Shown: positions 1-9,566, counted from the stretch's first letter. The stretch: DNA of 64,000 nucleotides from JAMXLO01 sp963794185 (GCA_963794185.1 CAWCDM010000097.1:1-64000), one strand, 5' to 3'. The notes: a model not told the origin generated them from the letters alone. A program made the numbers and translations.

Positions 1-240
1 CGTCGGCCGCCAGCGATCAGAACAGGTTACAAATCACACCAAGCGTAGGACCGCTTTCCACCCGCAGCCTGTATCTGAGCAGCCACGACGATGCAAAGTT
101 CATTCGGCACGATACCGCATCAAATGGCCTCGGAAATATTGATTGGGGCCCTTCTTCAACACAATCCACCCAAAACAGTCATTGGCCCAAGGTTCCATTC
201 CGGCTGCATTCAGAGACAGGTTGTTAGGCGGTGCGAGGCG

Positions 241-1161
241 TCAAAGCCCCGCGCCCCAGCGATATTGCACCAAAATGCCGACGAGGCCGTAGTTGTTGCC
301 GGTGCGGGCGGAGACGCCGGTGCTGCCAAAGAGCTTGAGCGAGTAGTTGGGGCTCAGCGGCAGGGTAAGCGTGCCGCCGAAGCGCCAGTTGCGCTCCAGG
401 TCCTGGTTCCCAATGCCGTCAATGGCGGTGGAACCGCCAGTCCAATACTGCGCGTCGATCGAGCCCCAGATGCCGGAGCCGAAATCGTAGATGGCATGGG
501 CCTGGCCGGAGACGATCGGGGCCTGCGAGCGGGTGTGGCCGTTGAGGAAATTGGTATTGTTGGTGAAGAAGGTGGGGCCGACTGAGAGTTCGATGGTGAG
601 TGGGCTGAAGGCCTTGGAGGCGCCGAGTTCGGGGCGGATGGACCAGCGGTTGGTGCCCAGGTTCACGAGTCGGGAGGCATCGTACTGGCCAATGGGCGCG
701 GTAACGTTGAAGCTGGCGCCGAGGATGAGGTCCTGCTGGTAGTTCCGGAATTCCTCCAGGTCCATGGCCGGGGCACCGTAGAAGTTGACGTTGCCTCGGA
801 TGGCTATGTCGTCAAGGCCGTTGACGGAGCGCTGGATCGGTTGGCCGGCGAAGACGGCATTGCCGCTGAGCCAGCCATAGGGGGCTATAACGTTGATCTT
901 GGCGGACTGGCCCCAGAGTTCGAAGACGTGGCCGTAGGCGAGCACGGCGCTTGAGGTCGTGAGGTCCGAATTGGTGAGGGGGACGGCGGGGTCGGTCGGG
1001 AGGCTGCCTCGGGTGTAGGCGTAGCCGCCGCCGAGGAAGTTCACGCCGATCGGCGCGTTGGAATAGGCGCGCGGCTCGATGTCCTGCGCGCGGGCAGCGG
1101 TCGCGGCGGCAAGAAGATGCGTGAGCAGAACGAGCGGCCAGGATGTTCGACTGCGAGGCAT
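241..1161 (-). CDS. outer-membrane transporter-like protein (MetA/phenol-degradation OMP family)
   Basis: A 306-residue protein with a cleavable Sec signal (basic MPRSR, hydrophobic stretch, Ala-rich cleavage zone near residue 25, mature end starting QDIEPRAY). The mature part alternates polar and aromatic residues as in a beta-barrel and ends in a strand with LVQYRW near the C-terminus, as expected for an outer-membrane protein. The N-terminal pattern 'EPRAYSNAPIGVNFLGGGY' is typical of the family annotated as MetA-pathway-of-phenol-degradation or transporter proteins; its substrate is generally unknown. It stands alone, and the nearest gene in the window is divergent. The first 240 bases of the window, downstream of it, show no supported gene. 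The family call is from memory of sequence style; the substrate is unassigned. Confidence 0.75.
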   Translation of the reverse strand: MPRSRTSWPLVLLTHLLAAATAARAQDIEPRAYSNAPIGVNFLGGGYAYTRGSLPTDPAVPLTNSDLTTSSAVLAYGHVFELWGQSAKINVIAPYGWLSGNAVFAGQPIQRSVNGLDDIAIRGNVNFYGAPAMDLEEFRNYQQDLILGASFNVTAPIGQYDASRLVNLGTNRWSIRPELGASKAFSPLTIELSVGPTFFTNNTNFLNGHTRSQAPIVSGQAHAIYDFGSGIWGSIDAQYWTGGSTAIDGIGNQDLERNWRFGGTLTLPLSPNYSLKLFGSTGVSARTGNNYGLVGILVQYRWGAGL

Positions 1162-1396
1162 TCGTAAGGGCTGCGGATCCCATCGGGCGATTGCCGGGGT
1201 GCCCGCGAGATGATGCTAACACAGGATGTCCGCCTCGCGCCCGATTAGGGCGAAACAGCCGCGGCCTGCAGGTTGAGCCCCAGATGGAGCCCACTCCCAC
1301 CCCCCCCCGAGACACATACACCGTCAATCCCGTAATCTCGGGTAGGGAAGGTTCGCTTTGGGACAGAAATAACAGAGTTAACACTTTAGAGTTAGT

Positions 1397-2149
1397 ATGA
1401 CTGACCAATATCCTCCCACCATGGATGCTTGCATCGACCCCAACCCGTCCGACCTCATCCTCCGGCTCCCAAGGGACCTGTACTACCAGATCGGTCACGA
1501 ACTCCGCGACGCACTCCCGCCGCCCGTTACCGACACAGCGGAAGACCATGCCCGCCGTGACAACGCGATCATCGCGCGGGTCGCCTCCCTGCTCCCCACA
1601 AGTCCCGACGAGGTCGTCCTCGCCACGCAGTTCGTCGCCGCCAATGCCCAGGCCCTGGACTGCCTGCGCCTTGCCCGCGGGCACCCGGCGGACCCCTGCG
1701 CTCGCCCTGAAATGCACCGCCCAGTCCGCCAGCATGATGCGGCAGGCGCGCGGCTACGCGGGCAGTTGCTGCGCCTGCAGGCCGAGCGTGCGAAGCGACA
1801 GGCGGACACTGCCGCCCGCGACAAGGCGGCCAGGATCAAGCATGCGACAATCAACCTGATGGCCGATGCCCTGGCGTTCGCGCCGCCTGCCCTGATGGCC
1901 GAACCGAGTCCGCCGCCGCAGCCCGTGCTGGAACCCGAGGACAGGTCCCACGACCTCACCGAGGCCGAGAGACACGCCCTCGCGCACCCCGGCCGTGCTG
2001 CCCTCATCCGTTCCCTCGGACGCCTCCCCAAAAAATTCGATGGCGGCCCGATGCCGCGCGGGCTGGTCCACGACATCGTCCACGGTGCCGGCCCCATCCT
2101 CCAGGCGCTCGTCAAGCGACCCGGGCACCGCCTCGCCGCCGCAGCCTGA
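1397..2149 (+). CDS. hypothetical protein with a compensated pair of frameshifts
   Basis: The frame encodes 250 residues, but residues about 100-122 read as low-quality Arg/Pro/His-rich sequence, while the +1-shifted frame in the same DNA gives ALALKCTAQSASMMRQARGY, which fits the flanking helical protein (CLRLAR before, LLRLQAERAKRQ after). A one-base insertion near 1693 (ccct for cct) and a one-base deletion near 1761 explain this. The corrected protein is a soluble, helical, Ala/Arg-rich protein that resembles uncharacterised proteins common in Acetobacteraceae, often in several copies per genome. No catalytic motif is visible. A low-complexity Pro stretch (PSPPPQP) divides it near residue 170. 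Function unknown. Confidence 0.6.
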   Translation: MTDQYPPTMDACIDPNPSDLILRLPRDLYYQIGHELRDALPPPVTDTAEDHARRDNAIIARVASLLPTSPDEVVLATQFVAANAQALDCLRLARGHPADPCARPEMHRPVRQHDAAGARLRGQLLRLQAERAKRQADTAARDKAARIKHATINLMADALAFAPPALMAEPSPPPQPVLEPEDRSHDLTEAERHALAHPGRAALIRSLGRLPKKFDGGPMPRGLVHDIVHGAGPILQALVKRPGHRLAAAA

Positions 2150-2452
2150 ACCCGACGCATCGCGACGGCAGATAGCGCCGCGGCACGCCCGCGCTATCAC
2201 GCTGACTGGCGGATCCCGCACCCACTGTCATTGCGCGAGGCCTCGCAATGGCAGGTGTGCCGGGCCAAGCGACCCCCGGTCTGATCCGTCTCACCCCAGG
2301 CTCGTTCGTCTTATTCACAGCCAAACGAGACGTCGCTGAGACACCGCGAAGCAACGCGCACTGTGGACCGGCGTCCGCAATTGTGATGACCGGCCGTGGG
2401 GTTGCCGCCACACAGCCATGCCCCTATAGGCGCCGGCAGCCGAGGAGACGAC
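2150..2452 (+). other. intergenic region upstream of tkt
   Basis: About 300 bases with no supported gene. The only recognisable element is a Shine-Dalgarno-like GAGGAGA eight bases before the tkt ATG at 2453. Open frames here are chance extensions in GC-rich DNA. Confidence 0.5.
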
Positions 2453-4493
2453 ATGGCTGCACTCGATGCCTCCATCACCGACAACCCCGTGCTCGCCCAC
2501 CAGGCGGAGCTTCTGGCGCGGCCGCCCACGCCGGCGTGGCACATGGCCAACGCCATCCGCGCGCTGGCGATCGACGGGGTGGAGGCGGCGAAGTCCGGCC
2601 ATCCCGGCATGCCCATGGGCATGGCCGACGTCGCAACCGCGCTCTGGACGCCGCTTCCACAAGTTCGACGCCGCCGACCCGCGCTGGCCGGACCGCGACC
2701 GTTTCGTGCTGTCGGCCGGCCACGGCTCCATGCTGCTCTATGCGCTGCTCTACCTCACCGGCCACGACGGTATGGGCATCGAGCGAGATCAAGCGCTTCC
2801 GCCAGCTCGACTCCCCCGCCGCCGGCCATCCGGAGTTCGGCGAGCATCCCGCTATCGAGACCACCACCGGCCCGCTCGGCCAGGGGATCGCCACCGCGGT
2901 CGGCATGGCGCTGGCCGAGCGCCTGCTCGCCGCGCGGTTCGGCCGCTCGCTGGTCGATCACCGCACCTGGGTGATCGCCTCCGACGGCGACCTGATGGAG
3001 GGGATCAGCCACGAGGCCGCCGCGACTCGCCGGCCACCTGTGTCTCGCCAAGCTGACCGTGCTCTACGACGACAACCACATCTCGATCGACGGCGACACC
3101 GCGCTCGCCTACTCCGACGACGTGCTGAAGCGGTTTTCCGCCTATGGCTGGGCGGCGAAGCGGATCGACGGGCACGACCCGCAGCAGATCGAGGCGGCGC
3201 TGTCCTTCGCGGTCCGCTCGAAGAGGCCGACCGTGATCGCCTGCCGCACGATCATCGGCCTCGGCGCCCCGACCAAGGCCGGCACGGCAGCCACCCACGG
3301 CTCGCCGCTCGGCCCGCAGGAGGCGGCAGCGGCCAAGGCAGCGCTCGGCTGGCACGAGCCGGCGTTCACCGTGCCGGCCGAACTGCTGGAGCGCTGGCAC
3401 GCCATCGGCAGCCGCGGAGCGACCGCCCGCCGCGCCTGGCTCAAGCGGCTCGCGCACAACGCGATGCGCGGCGAGTTCGAGCGCGTGATGGCCGGGCGGC
3501 TGCCGGACAACTGGCACGATGCGGTCGCCGCGCTGAAGCAGGACATCGCCGAGACGAAGCCGCGCATCGCGACCCGCCAGGCCAGCCAGAAGGCGCTGGA
3601 CGCGCTGGTGCCCGCGACGCCCGAGCTGGTCGGCGGTTCGGCCGACCTGACGGGCTCCAACCTGACGTTCGTCAAGACGATGGGCACGGTGAGCGCGGGC
3701 AACTTCGCCGGCCGCTACATTCACTTCGGCGTGCGTGAACACGGCATGGCCGCAGCCGCCAACGGCATGGCGGTGCATGGCGGGCTGATCCCGTATACCG
3801 GGACCTTCTTCATCTTCACCGACTACATGCGCCCGGCCATCCGCATCGGCGCAATCATGCGCGCGCACGTCATCCACGTGCTGACCCATGACTCGATCGG
3901 CCTCGGCGAGGACGGGCCGACGCATCAGCCGATCGAGCACCTGGCCAGCCTCCGCGCCATGCCGCATCTGCATGTCTACCGCCCGGCGGAGGCGATGGAG
4001 ACCGCCGAGTGCTGGGAGCTGGCGATCCGCCGCACCGATGGCCCGAGCCTGCTGGTGCTGACGCGCCAGGCGCTGCCGACGCATGCGCACCGACACCGCC
4101 GAGAACCGCTGCGCGCGGGGCGGCTACGTGCTGGCCGAGGCGGAAGGCCCGCGCCAGGCCACGCTGATCGCCACCGGCTCGGAGGTTTCGATCGCCATGG
4201 CCGCCCGGGAGAGCCTTGCAGCCGAGGGCGTCGGGGTTGCGGTCGTGTCACTTCCCTGTTGGGAGCTGTTCTCGCAGCAGGACGAGGCGTATCGTGCCGC
4301 GGTGCTGGGCGGCGTGCCGCGCATCGGCATCGAGGCCGCCAGCGGGTTCGGCTGGGAGCGCTGGCTCGGCAATGACGGGGTTTTCATCGGCATGACCGGC
4401 TTCGGGGCCTCGGCGCCTTATGAAGATCTTTACAAACACTTCGGTATCACGCCCGAGGCCATCGTGGCCGCGGTCCGCAAGCGGCTCGGCTGA
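2453..4493 (+). CDS. tkt: transketolase, frame broken by four single-base insertions
   Basis: Thiamine-diphosphate transketolase of the pentose-phosphate or Calvin cycle. Conserved blocks appear in order but in changing frames: AAKSGHPGMPMGMADVA, LSAGHGSMLLYALLYLTGH, TTGPLGQGIATAVGMA, the ThDP motif ASDGDLMEGISHEA, LYDDNHISIDG, then the pyrimidine-binding and C-terminal domains (GVREHGMAAAANGMA, HDSIGLGEDGPTHQP, IATGSEVSIA). Single extra bases lie near 2651, 2784, 3025 and 4082. Removing all four leaves 2037 bases, exactly 679 codons including the stop, so 678 aa, the normal size. ATG 2453 follows GAGGAGAC. It is followed 33 bp later by gap and then pgk, a conserved alphaproteobacterial glycolysis/Calvin cluster. 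The clean restoration argues for consensus errors, but a real pseudogene is not excluded. Confidence 0.9.
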
Positions 4494-4526
4494 GGCGCTG
4501 AACGCCAACAGAGAAGGAATGCACGC

Positions 4527-5540
4527 ATGGCCGTCAAGGTTGCCATCAACGGATTCGGACGCATCGGCCGCCTCGTGCTGCGCGCCATGGTGGAAAGCGG
4601 CCGCGACGATCTGGTGCCGGTCGCGATCAACGATCTCGGCAGCACCGAGGCCAACGCGCACCTGTTCCTCTACGACAGCGTGCATGGCCGCTTCCCTGGC
4701 CAGCTCGAGGTGTCGGGCGACACGATCACGATCCGCTACGGCGGGCGGGTCTGGGGACCGATCAAGGTCTCCGCCGAGCGCGACCCGACCAAGGTGCCGT
4801 ACCAGGGCGTCGACGTCGCGCTGGAGTGCACCGGCATCTTCACCAGCAAGGACAAGGCATCGGCGCTGATCAAGGCCGGCGCGCGCAAGGTGCTGATCTC
4901 GGCGCCGGGTGACGGCGTGGACGCCACCGTCGTCTATGGCGTGAACCACAAGGTGATCACTCGGGACATGACGGTGGTCTCCAACGCCTCGTGCACCACG
5001 AACTGCCTGGCGCCGATGGCCAAGGTGCTGCACGAGAGCTTCGGCATCGAGCGCGGCTACATGGTCACCATCCACGCCTACACCGGCGATCAGAACACGG
5101 TGGACACGCTGCACAAGGACCTGCACCGCGCACGTGCCGCCGCAGTCTCGGCCATCCCGACGTCGACCGGCGCGGCGCGCGCGGTCGGCCTGGTGCTGCC
5201 GGAGCTGAAGGGCAAGCTCGACGGCACCGCGATCCGCATCCCGACGCCGAACGTGTCGCTGGTCTCGCTGGACGTGAACCTGCGGAAGGCGGCGACCAAG
5301 GATCAGATCAACGCGGTGATGCAGGATGCGTCGAAGGGCGAGCTGAAGGGCATCCTCGACTACAACACCGCCCCGCTGGTGAGCATCGACTTCAACCACT
5401 GCCCGGCGTCCTGCACCTTCGATGCGACGCAGACGGCGGTGGTAGATGGCGCGCTCGCCCGGGTGCTGGGCTGGTACGACAACGAGTGGGGCTTCTCCTG
5501 CCGGATGTCCGACACGGCGGCTTTGCTCGGCAGCCTGTAA
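4527..5540 (+). CDS. gap: type I glyceraldehyde-3-phosphate dehydrogenase
   Basis: A 337-residue, full-length GAPDH converting glyceraldehyde-3-phosphate, NAD(P)+ and phosphate to 1,3-bisphosphoglycerate. The N-terminal Rossmann motif is INGFGRIGR (residues 7-15). The catalytic motif SNASCTTNCLAP places the active cysteine at Cys156, and the general-base histidine is His183 in VTIHAYTGDQ. Asp36 after the second beta strand suggests NAD preference. The C-terminal WYDNEWGFSCRM motif is intact. It lies between tkt and pgk on the same strand, so glycolytic/pentose-phosphate co-expression is likely. No indel is seen in this gene, in contrast to tkt next to it. Confidence 0.97.
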   Translation: MAVKVAINGFGRIGRLVLRAMVESGRDDLVPVAINDLGSTEANAHLFLYDSVHGRFPGQLEVSGDTITIRYGGRVWGPIKVSAERDPTKVPYQGVDVALECTGIFTSKDKASALIKAGARKVLISAPGDGVDATVVYGVNHKVITRDMTVVSNASCTTNCLAPMAKVLHESFGIERGYMVTIHAYTGDQNTVDTLHKDLHRARAAAVSAIPTSTGAARAVGLVLPELKGKLDGTAIRIPTPNVSLVSLDVNLRKAATKDQINAVMQDASKGELKGILDYNTAPLVSIDFNHCPASCTFDATQTAVVDGALARVLGWYDNEWGFSCRMSDTAALLGSL

Positions 5541-5550
5541 GGCAACCCAG

Positions 5551-5671
5551 TACACCTCTCCCGCTGCGCGGGAGAGGTCGGCGCGCACCGCCGGGAGAGG
5601 GTTGCCGCGGGCGAGGCCCTCTCCCGCAGCGCTCCGCGCCGCGACCTCTCCCGCGTAGCGGGCGAGATGTA
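5551..5671. repeat. intergenic palindromic repeat, copy 1 (CTCTCCCGC family)
   Basis: A composite of inverted arms: ACCTCTCCCGC with GCGGGAGAGGT at 5554-5578 forms a tight hairpin, and the outer arms TACACCTCTCCCGC and GCGGGCGAGATGTA bracket the whole unit. Related units occur at 22290-22400, 31427-31502 and 46372-46477. It lies between gap and pgk, so it could form an RNA hairpin within the transcript and modulate stability or attenuation. Confidence 0.8.
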
Positions 5672-5691
5672 CCATTTGACAAGGTTCCACC

Positions 5692-6879
5692 ATGTCCTTC
5701 CGCACCCTCGATGGCCTGGACGTCACCGACAAGCGTGTCCTGCTGCGGGCCGACCTGAACGTCCCGGTGCGCGACGGCAAAATCGCCGACCTGACCCGGC
5801 TCGAGCGGCTCACGCCAACGATCCGGGAACTGGTCGGCAAGGGCGCCAAGGTGATCGTTTGCAGCCATTTCGACCGGCCGAAGGGCAAGCGCGTGCCTGA
5901 GATGTCGCTCGCTCCGATCGCCACCGCGCTGGGCGAGGTGCTGGGCCTGCGCGTCCGCTTCGCCGAGGACTGCATCGGGATCCCGGCGCAGCAGGCGGTC
6001 GATCGCATGGCACGCGGCGACGTGCTGGTGCTGGAGAACACGCGCTACCACGCGGAGGAGGAAAAGAACGCGCCGGCCTTCGCCGCCGAGCTGGCCAAGC
6101 TTGCCGACATCTACGTGAACGATGCGTTCTCGGCGGCCCATCGCGCGCATGCCAGCACCGAGGGCGTGGCGCATCTGCTGCCCGCCTATGCCGGCCGGCT
6201 GATGCAGGCGGAACTGGAGGCGCTCGACGCCGCGCTGGGAAATCCTGTGCGTCCCGTTGCGGCCATCGTCGGCGGCGCCAAGGTCTCCACCAAACTCGAT
6301 CTGCTGGGCAATCTGGTCGCGAAGGTGAACGCACTGGTGATCGGCGGCGCGATGGCCAACACATTCCTGTCGGCGCAAGGCGTCGGGGTCGGCCGATCGC
6401 TGCAGGAGGCCGAGATGCACGCCACCGCGCTGGAGATCCTGGCGCGCGCCAAGGCGGCCGGCTGCGAGGTGCTGCTGCCGACCGACGCAGTGGTGGCAAC
6501 CGAGCTGAAGCCTGGGGTGACGGCACGGACCGTGCCGATCGGCGCAGTGCCGGACGATGCGATGATCCTGGATGTCGGCCCCGCGACCGTGGGCACGCTG
6601 ATCGAGCATCTTGCCGGCTGGAGAACGCTGGTCTGGAACGGCCCGCTCGGCGCATTCGAGACCGCGCCCTTCGACGCCGCCACCACGGCGTTCGCCAAGG
6701 CGGTGGCGCGCGCCACGGAGAGCGGCTCATTGCGCAGCGTCGCCGGCGGCGGCGACACCGTCTCGGCGCTGCGGCACGCCGGGGTGATCGACAAGATGAG
6801 CTACGTCTCGACCGCCGGCGGCGCCTTCCTCGAATGGATGGAGGGCAAGACCCTGCCTGGGGTCGCCGCTCTCGGGTGA
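5692..6879 (+). CDS. pgk: phosphoglycerate kinase
   Basis: A 395-residue monomeric kinase that forms ATP and 3-phosphoglycerate from 1,3-bisphosphoglycerate and ADP. The N-domain substrate motif LLRADLNVPVRDGKI (around residues 17-31), the basic-patch segment YVNDAFSAAHRAHAS, the hinge region VGGAKVSTKLDLL and the C-domain nucleotide loop SVAGGGDTVSAL are all present. Length matches the family. The ATG at 5692 is 151 bp after gap, separated from it by a palindromic repeat. No frameshift is seen. Confidence 0.97.
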   Translation: MSFRTLDGLDVTDKRVLLRADLNVPVRDGKIADLTRLERLTPTIRELVGKGAKVIVCSHFDRPKGKRVPEMSLAPIATALGEVLGLRVRFAEDCIGIPAQQAVDRMARGDVLVLENTRYHAEEEKNAPAFAAELAKLADIYVNDAFSAAHRAHASTEGVAHLLPAYAGRLMQAELEALDAALGNPVRPVAAIVGGAKVSTKLDLLGNLVAKVNALVIGGAMANTFLSAQGVGVGRSLQEAEMHATALEILARAKAAGCEVLLPTDAVVATELKPGVTARTVPIGAVPDDAMILDVGPATVGTLIEHLAGWRTLVWNGPLGAFETAPFDAATTAFAKAVARATESGSLRSVAGGGDTVSALRHAGVIDKMSYVSTAGGAFLEWMEGKTLPGVAALG

Positions 6880-6890
6880 GGAAGGGGCAC

Positions 6891-7327
6891 GTGCCCGACC
6901 AGCCGGTTGAACCGGCCGCTCCCGGCCCATATCCTCCAGAACTGGGAGAGCGCGTTTCCCGCCTGGAGAATGACATGCGGGATGTGAAGGGGATCCTGGG
7001 ACGGCTTGAGCCGCTCATCGTTCGGATGGACGCGATCCTGCCGCACCTTGCGACCAAGGCGGACCTTGCCGCGGTAAGGGGCGACCTCTCAAGCGAGATC
7101 GAGCGCACCAAAGGTGACCTCTCGGCCGAGATCGCACGGACGCGAGGAGACTCTCGGCCGAGATCGCACGGACGCGAGGTGACCTCTCGGCCGAGATCGC
7201 CACGATCAACGGAAACCTCGCTACCGCGATCGCGGAGAAGCCCGGCAAGGCGTACCTTTGCGGTGTGCTGACGGCCCTCGTTGCCGCCTATGCTGCTGGG
7301 CTCGCCGCCCTGGCTGTGCTGCGTTAG
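6891..7327 (+). CDS. small coiled-coil protein with C-terminal membrane segment, frameshifted
   Basis: A GTG at 6891, 11 bp after the pgk stop, opens a protein with a Pro-rich N-terminus, a coiled coil (ERVSRLENDMRDVKGILGRL) and repeats of the type GDLSAEIARTR. The frame breaks at about 7146-7152, where the second of the 33-bp repeats is only 32 bases. Restoring one base gives a 145-residue product ending in a hydrophobic helix, VLTALVAAYAAGLAALAVLR, and a stop at 7325-7327. The architecture (coiled coil plus C-terminal anchor) resembles DUF1640 or XhlA-like small proteins, a loose resemblance only. Function unknown. Confidence 0.55.
7113..7200 (+). repeat. 33-bp tandem repeat, about 2.7 units, inside the coiled-coil gene
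   Basis: Units start at 7113 (33 bases), 7146 (32 bases) and 7178 (partial). Each encodes G-D-L-S-A-E-I-A-R-T-R. The middle unit lacks one base and has GGAGACTCT where the others have GGTGACCTCT, which locates the frameshift in this gene. Confidence 0.85.
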
Positions 7328-7332
7328 CCGCG

Positions 7333-7923
7333 TTGCGGACCTATCTGGCAGGGCCTGATATATTCCTTCCCGACGCCGACCAGTGGACCGAGCGCAAGAA
7401 GAGCATCTGCGCGCGGCACGGCCTCGTGGGTGTGTCGCCGCTCGACCATCCGGGACCCGAACCGCCCGGCTGGGCCGTACTGCCCGACTGGCGGCGCATT
7501 GCATCGCGCAACGAGGCGCTCATCCGCTCCTGCGCGCTTATGATCGCCAACCTCACGCCATTCCGCGGCCCTAGCGCCGATGTCGGCACAGTCTACGAAG
7601 TCGGCTTCATGCGGGCGCTCGGCCGGCCGGTCTACGGCTACGCAACGACCGCCACCCCTTTCACGTGGCGTACGCTGGACTTTGCCGGCGCACATGGTGG
7701 CGCGACCACCGGCGCCGACGGGTCCCGGCGGGATGCCGATGGCATGCTGATCGAGCAATTCGGCCTGTTCGACAACCTGATGATCGAGGCGGGCATCCTC
7801 GGCTCCGGCGGCGTTCTGGTGGTGGAGGAAACCCCCGCCGCGCAGCGTTGGACCGACCTTTCCGTCTTCGAACGCTGCGTGAGCGCCGCCGCGGCTGCGT
7901 GCGCTCAGTCTGCGGGACGCTGA
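7333..7923 (+). CDS. nucleoside 2-deoxyribosyltransferase family protein
   Basis: The protein begins at a TTG (7333) just before the diagnostic N-terminal motif LRTYLAGPDIF and runs 196 residues. The family signature follows: IANLTPFRGPSADVGTVYEVGF, containing the D-x-G-T-x-x-E element with Asp83 and the candidate catalytic Glu89, and the substrate-loop segment ALGRPVYGY. Family members cleave or exchange the N-glycosidic bond of 2'-deoxynucleosides; nucleotide-hydrolysing variants (DNPH1-like) exist. A longer start at 7258 would overlap the preceding coiled-coil gene and lacks family features, so TTG is preferred. The 3' end overlaps convergent purK by 19 bp, fitting a purine-salvage context. 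Confidence 0.8.
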   Translation: MRTYLAGPDIFLPDADQWTERKKSICARHGLVGVSPLDHPGPEPPGWAVLPDWRRIASRNEALIRSCALMIANLTPFRGPSADVGTVYEVGFMRALGRPVYGYATTATPFTWRTLDFAGAHGGATTGADGSRRDADGMLIEQFGLFDNLMIEAGILGSGGVLVVEETPAAQRWTDLSVFERCVSAAAAACAQSAGR

Positions 7924-9068
7924 TCCGCCTCCGCACGCCGCGAAGCAGCGGGCCCAAGTGCCGCCGCGATGCCGAACTCGCCGGGCAGCGAGCCTTTCGC
8001 AAACAGCCGCGTAACGTGTCCCATCTTGCGCCCGGGCCGTGCCTCGGCCTTGCCGTAGAGATGCGGGATCAACCCGGGAGTGCCAAGAATCTCCGGCCAC
8101 AGCGCTGCCTCATCTGGACCGACCAGGTTCTTCATCACCGCATCCGAGTGCCGTGCGGCGGGCGGCAGGGGCAGGCCGGCGATGGCACGGATATGCAGTT
8201 CGAACTGGCTCGCCGGGCAGGCGTCGATGGTCCAGTGGCCCGAATTGTGCGGACGCGGGGCGATCTCATTGGCCAGCACCTTGCCCTGGCCGTCGACGAA
8301 CATCTCCACCGCGAGCAACCCGGTAAGGTCCAGCGCATCGGCGACGCGCCGGGCGACCCCCTGGGCCTGCCGATTCACCGTTTCGGGTATCCGCGCCGGG
8401 GCAAGAGTGATGTCCAGGATGTGGCCGCGGTGGCGGTTCTCCACCGTGTCGAAGGCCGCGTACGCGCCATCCTCGGCGCGGGCGGCGACCACGCTGATTT
8501 CCTGGGATAGGTCGATGAAACCTTCGAGAATCAAAGGCTTGGGCGACAAAGCGGCATACGCGTCCGCGATATCGTCGGTGCGCCACAGCAGCGCCTGGCC
8601 CTTGCCGTCATAGCCGAGCCGGGTCGTCTTCAGCACCGCGGGCAGGCCGATGCGCTCGACCGCCATCCGCAATCCGTCGAGGTCCTCGACCGGTGCCCAT
8701 GGCGCCGTCGGGATGCCGGCGTCGTTCAAGAACGTCTTTTCCAGCACACGGTCCTGGCTGGTCCGCAGGATCGCCGGCGAAGGCCGCACCGGCTTCAGAG
8801 ATGCAAGAAGATCAAGTCCCTCCGCGCTGACGTTCTCGAACTCGAAGCTGATCACGTCGACCGCGGCGGCGAATTCACGAAGGCCATTCGGTTCGTGGTA
8901 ATCGCTGATGGTCGTCGCCGCCGACACCTGGCTGGCCGGGCTGTCCGTCTCGCGGGTCAGGATATGGCAGCGGTAGCCGAGCCGGGCGGCGGCAAGCGCG
9001 GACATCCGGCCAAGCTGGCCGCCGCCGACAAGACCGATGGTCGAATTCGGCGGCAGCGGGAAGGTCAT
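7905..9068 (-). CDS. purK: 5-(carboxyamino)imidazole ribonucleotide synthase
   Basis: A 387-residue ATP-grasp enzyme making N5-CAIR from AIR, bicarbonate and ATP in purine biosynthesis. The N-terminal motif TIGLVGGGQLGRM, the ATP-grasp segment LKTTRLGYDGKGQ, the metal-binding region NEIAPRPHNSGHWTIDAC and the C-terminal HLYGKAEARPGRKMGHV are typical. Its ATG at 9068 overlaps the purE stop by four bases (ATGA), so purE and purK are translationally coupled. It is convergent with the deoxyribosyltransferase gene. Confidence 0.96.
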   Translation of the reverse strand: MTFPLPPNSTIGLVGGGQLGRMSALAAARLGYRCHILTRETDSPASQVSAATTISDYHEPNGLREFAAAVDVISFEFENVSAEGLDLLASLKPVRPSPAILRTSQDRVLEKTFLNDAGIPTAPWAPVEDLDGLRMAVERIGLPAVLKTTRLGYDGKGQALLWRTDDIADAYAALSPKPLILEGFIDLSQEISVVAARAEDGAYAAFDTVENRHRGHILDITLAPARIPETVNRQAQGVARRVADALDLTGLLAVEMFVDGQGKVLANEIAPRPHNSGHWTIDACPASQFELHIRAIAGLPLPPAARHSDAVMKNLVGPDEAALWPEILGTPGLIPHLYGKAEARPGRKMGHVTRLFAKGSLPGEFGIAAALGPAASRRAEADQRPAD

Positions 9069-9565
9069 GTCCGACCTTGCGGCTCGTTCGCGACGGCTCG
9101 GGTCTGTTCCTCCCGCAACGTATCCAGCCGCGCGGCCAGTTCCGGATCGCCGATGGCAATGATCGCGGCGGCCAGCAATGCGGCATTCACCGCCCCGGCC
9201 CGACCGATCGCGAGCGTTCCCACCGGGATCCCCGCCGGCATCTGCACGATCGAAAGAAGACTGTCCAACCCTTTGAGACTATGGGATTCCACTGGAACCC
9301 CCAGCACCGGCAGAGGGGTCCATGCCGCGCACATTCCCGGCAGGTGCGCCGCTCCGCCGGCACCAGCGATGACGACCTTCAATCCCCTTTGGCGGGCTTC
9401 GCCGGCGTACTCGCGCAAGCGATCCGGCGTCCGGTGGGCGGAAACGATCCGTGCCTCATGCGGCACCGCCAACCGGTCGAGCGTTTCGGCGGCGTGGCGC
9501 AGCGTAGCCCAGTCCGACTGGCTGCCCATGATGATGCCGACGACCGCTTTCACCGGTGGCCTCAT
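9065..9565 (-). CDS. purE: N5-carboxyaminoimidazole ribonucleotide mutase
   Basis: A 166-residue class I PurE that converts N5-CAIR to CAIR. The phosphate-binding motif MGSQSDW, the catalytic SAHRTPDRL (His around residue 45) and the glycine-rich GAGGAAHLPGM loop are intact. It is the first gene of the purEK pair and overlaps purK by four bases. A DUF465 gene ends upstream on the same strand only two bases from the purE start, so the three may share a transcript. Confidence 0.96.
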   Translation of the reverse strand: MRPPVKAVVGIIMGSQSDWATLRHAAETLDRLAVPHEARIVSAHRTPDRLREYAGEARQRGLKVVIAGAGGAAHLPGMCAAWTPLPVLGVPVESHSLKGLDSLLSIVQMPAGIPVGTLAIGRAGAVNAALLAAAIIAIGDPELAARLDTLREEQTRAVANEPQGRT

Positions 9566-9566
9566 G

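Noticed and set aside
91..585. 164-residue plus-strand open frame at the window start
   Set aside because: It overlaps the outer-membrane protein on the other strand and shows the Arg/Gly/Ala-rich composition of an antisense shadow.
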